DNA from: Actinoalloteichus hymeniacidonis
Lineage (GTDB): Bacteria; Actinomycetota; Actinomycetes; Mycobacteriales; Pseudonocardiaceae
DNA: 64,000 bases
Direction of reading: 5' to 3'
Assembly (NCBI RefSeq): GCF_014203365.1
Contig: NZ_JACHIS010000001.1
Location: forward strand, 5,022,001-5,086,000
Positions 62,302-64,000 of the stretch are shown here, in pieces (position 1 is the first letter of the stretch; every line of letters starts with the position of its first letter). Made by a program: the position numbers and the translations under genes. Under the pieces are notes generated by a model. The model was not told where the DNA came from. It did not search any database and saw only the letters and a list, made by a program, of their open reading frames with translations.

Positions 62302-63738
62302 CGGTTTACTCCTTGTGAAGACTGTGTTCGCTACCCCGAATGCCTGATTCGCCCCCGAAGTCCGATGCGCGCACGGACTCCAGACACTCGGTGTTTCGCT
62401 GCGCCGGAGGATAGGCAGCCCCACCGACATGAACCGGTGGACCTACAGTTCCCGCTTCCCACTACCCGCACGGGAACGGACGTCCTCACCGGATTCCTCC
62501 GACGCGAGGCGACATTGAATGGCTCTCCAGCCGGGTCTCGAAGTCGATACCCGCCGGTAACACATTTCGAGCGGCGCGTCCCGCCGATAAACGACCGCCC
62601 GTCGCGCTAGCGGGTTTCGACCACGCCCATATCTCCGCCACAAAGCATGATGCGAGTTGGCGAACCAGGCTCGTATCTCACGCGGCGACCACACCCGCTT
62701 CGTCCCTCGCCGAACACGAAGACAGATCCGCAACCAGAGTCGAAATACCCGATAAACGAGGTTAACCGGACAGAACAGGGCGACCTATTCGCAATGGTCG
62801 TCGAGCTAACCGACCGCCGACTCGAAGTCGCCACGCGCCGACAATCGGCTACGGCTTCCTCCCGACCACCAAGGCGCTACATCGGTAGTGATGCCGGCGC
62901 GATGCCCGACGCGGGTCGACCGAATCCGCCGCCATGCCGTCCGGAAACCCGCTCGGCGACACCGACGGCCGGGCCATCGTCGAACCACCAGGCGGTACGC
63001 GGTCATTCGACAGGCGTCCGCACGGCCCAATTTCTGGCACGGTGAGCCAGCCGATTCACGTCACACCGAGACCTGTGGCAGATCCGACGACATGCCACCC
63101 GAGGCACCGACCACGCCCGTTCCCGACTCGTACCACCTGGCGAAGAACATCCCGATGAGACGCAACGGCGCACGTCGCGGCTCCCTCAACCATCCACCGG
63201 TAACCATTCCGTAATACACTGTATATCTCCGGACCGGCTAAAGTGCATGGTCAGCATTGAGTTCCGGTGCGATTGCACTATCTGCAACGGAGAACAATCG
63301 GCCACCGTCAGACCAACAGTGACCGAACAGAACGAAGCGGCAGCCAGGCATCCGGCTCTAGCACAGCGATCATCGGTTGTCCAGAGGCAGCGCAGACCCT
63401 AGGATTGAAATAGAGAGTGATCGTTTCCATTGCTCGAACGATCGGCAAGATGGTGCGCCTCTCGCCCACCACGCAAGTCGCGCGCGGATAACACATTCGA
63501 CGGCGGAATGACTAGCCACGGTTGCGACAAGACTCGCGGGATAACCCTTGACCGACCACGATCGTGTGTTAGGCTCCCGCCGAGAAGTGGCCGGCCATCT
63601 GGGGGCGTCAAGGCAATTCTGCACGGCACGATAACCAACCGTTTTTGTCCACGTTCGGCGCCGAATCCGGCAGCCGTCGGACATCGACGGCGCAGCAATA
63701 CTTTTTCAACTCGACTCGCCAGCTGGGGGTAACACGGC
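62302..63738. other. 1.4-kb gap without a convincing gene
   Basis: Between the DUF4132 gene and the LAL regulator, which diverge. Base composition is less GC-rich and short frames exist on both strands, but none has a good ribosome site plus third-base bias. I see no repeats, tRNA or integrase fragment. It must contain the regulator's promoter and may include decayed coding sequence. Confidence 0.55.
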
Positions 63739-64000
63739 ATGGCTTATTCGGGTCACCGTGAAGCACTACATACACTTAAAATCCTACTCGATGAGAGTAG
63801 CGCACATAATGGCAGATTAGCTCTCATTACCGGAGGTCCCGCAAGCGGCAAGACGGAACTATTGCACCGCCTATCGCGAATTGCAAGCGAATCGGGAGCA
63901 TTGGTTCTGAGCGCCACCGGTTCGCGTGCGGAGAGCCTGCTTCAGATGGGCGTCGTCGAACAACTCTTCTACAGTTCCGATGTTCCGCCGGAGATCACCG
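63739..64000 (+). CDS. LAL/LuxR-type ATP-binding regulator, 3' end beyond the window
   Basis: First 87 codons of a longer gene, ATG at 63739. Walker A loop GGPASGKTELLHRL at ~32-45, then LVLSATGSRAESLLQMGVVE and QLFYSS, the usual start of large ATP-binding LuxR (MalT/LAL) activators. Contains TTA (63817-63819), so translation may depend on the bldA-type Leu tRNA. It may be the cluster activator; it lies 6 kb past kamB. Confidence 0.85.
   Translation, partial: MAYSGHREALHTLKILLDESSAHNGRLALITGGPASGKTELLHRLSRIASESGALVLSATGSRAESLLQMGVVEQLFYSSDVPPEIT

Overview
High GC, SARP/TetR/LAL-type regulators, cytochromes P450 and DHA2 exporters indicate a filamentous actinomycete. The near match of one gene to the kamB resistance gene of Streptoalloteichus, as I remember that sequence, makes a Pseudonocardiaceae host most likely. 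No database search was possible; family names come from motifs visible in the translations and from memory.

Left part (1-29 kb): ordinary accessory chromosome. It holds the end of a SulP transporter, a small secreted protein, an aminopeptidase P, an AraC/DUF2000 pair, an AlkD-like repair protein, an HxlR regulator facing the internally deleted remnant of an F420/NADP reductase-like gene, a Tat-exported metallophosphatase with a LamG-like end, a self-sufficient CYP102-type P450 with a divergent TetR, a DHA2 exporter with its TetR, an acetyltransferase and an M48 protease. Two very short type I-E-like CRISPR arrays with near-identical leaders flank an ECF-like sigma gene and its membrane partner. 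A third decayed repeat plus leader lies 3 kb away. No cas gene is in the window. Then follow a MarR/P450 pair, a CsoR/CopB copper module, TetR/P450 and an AlkZ-like glycosylase.

Middle (29.7-57.6 kb): a 2-deoxystreptamine (2-DOS) aminoglycoside biosynthetic cluster. Core genes can be read in pathway order. 2-Deoxy-scyllo-inosose synthase (42.0 kb), a StrS/BtrS-type aminotransferase (33.8 kb) and a Zn-dependent 2-deoxy-scyllo-inosamine dehydrogenase (38.3 kb) make 2-DOS. A GT4 glycosyltransferase (37.0 kb) and a PIG-L deacetylase (54.8 kb) would give paromamine. A GMC paromamine 6'-dehydrogenase (43.2 kb) and a class III aminotransferase (52.6 kb) would put an amine on C6'. Resistance is double: an APH(3')-like kinase (54.0 kb) and a KamB-type 16S rRNA A1408 methyltransferase (57.0 kb). 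On top of this are genes not explained by a known 2-DOS pathway: three radical SAM enzymes, three methyltransferases, a glycine-oxidase-like flavoprotein, two paralogous ~600-residue putative flavoproteins and an orphan 320-residue protein. The product is therefore probably a modified neamine- or kanamycin-like compound that I cannot match to a known cluster.

Right end (57.7-64 kb): an epoxide hydrolase, a very long DUF4132 protein, 1.4 kb without a convincing gene, and the start of a LAL-type ATP-binding regulator that runs off the window and may control the cluster.
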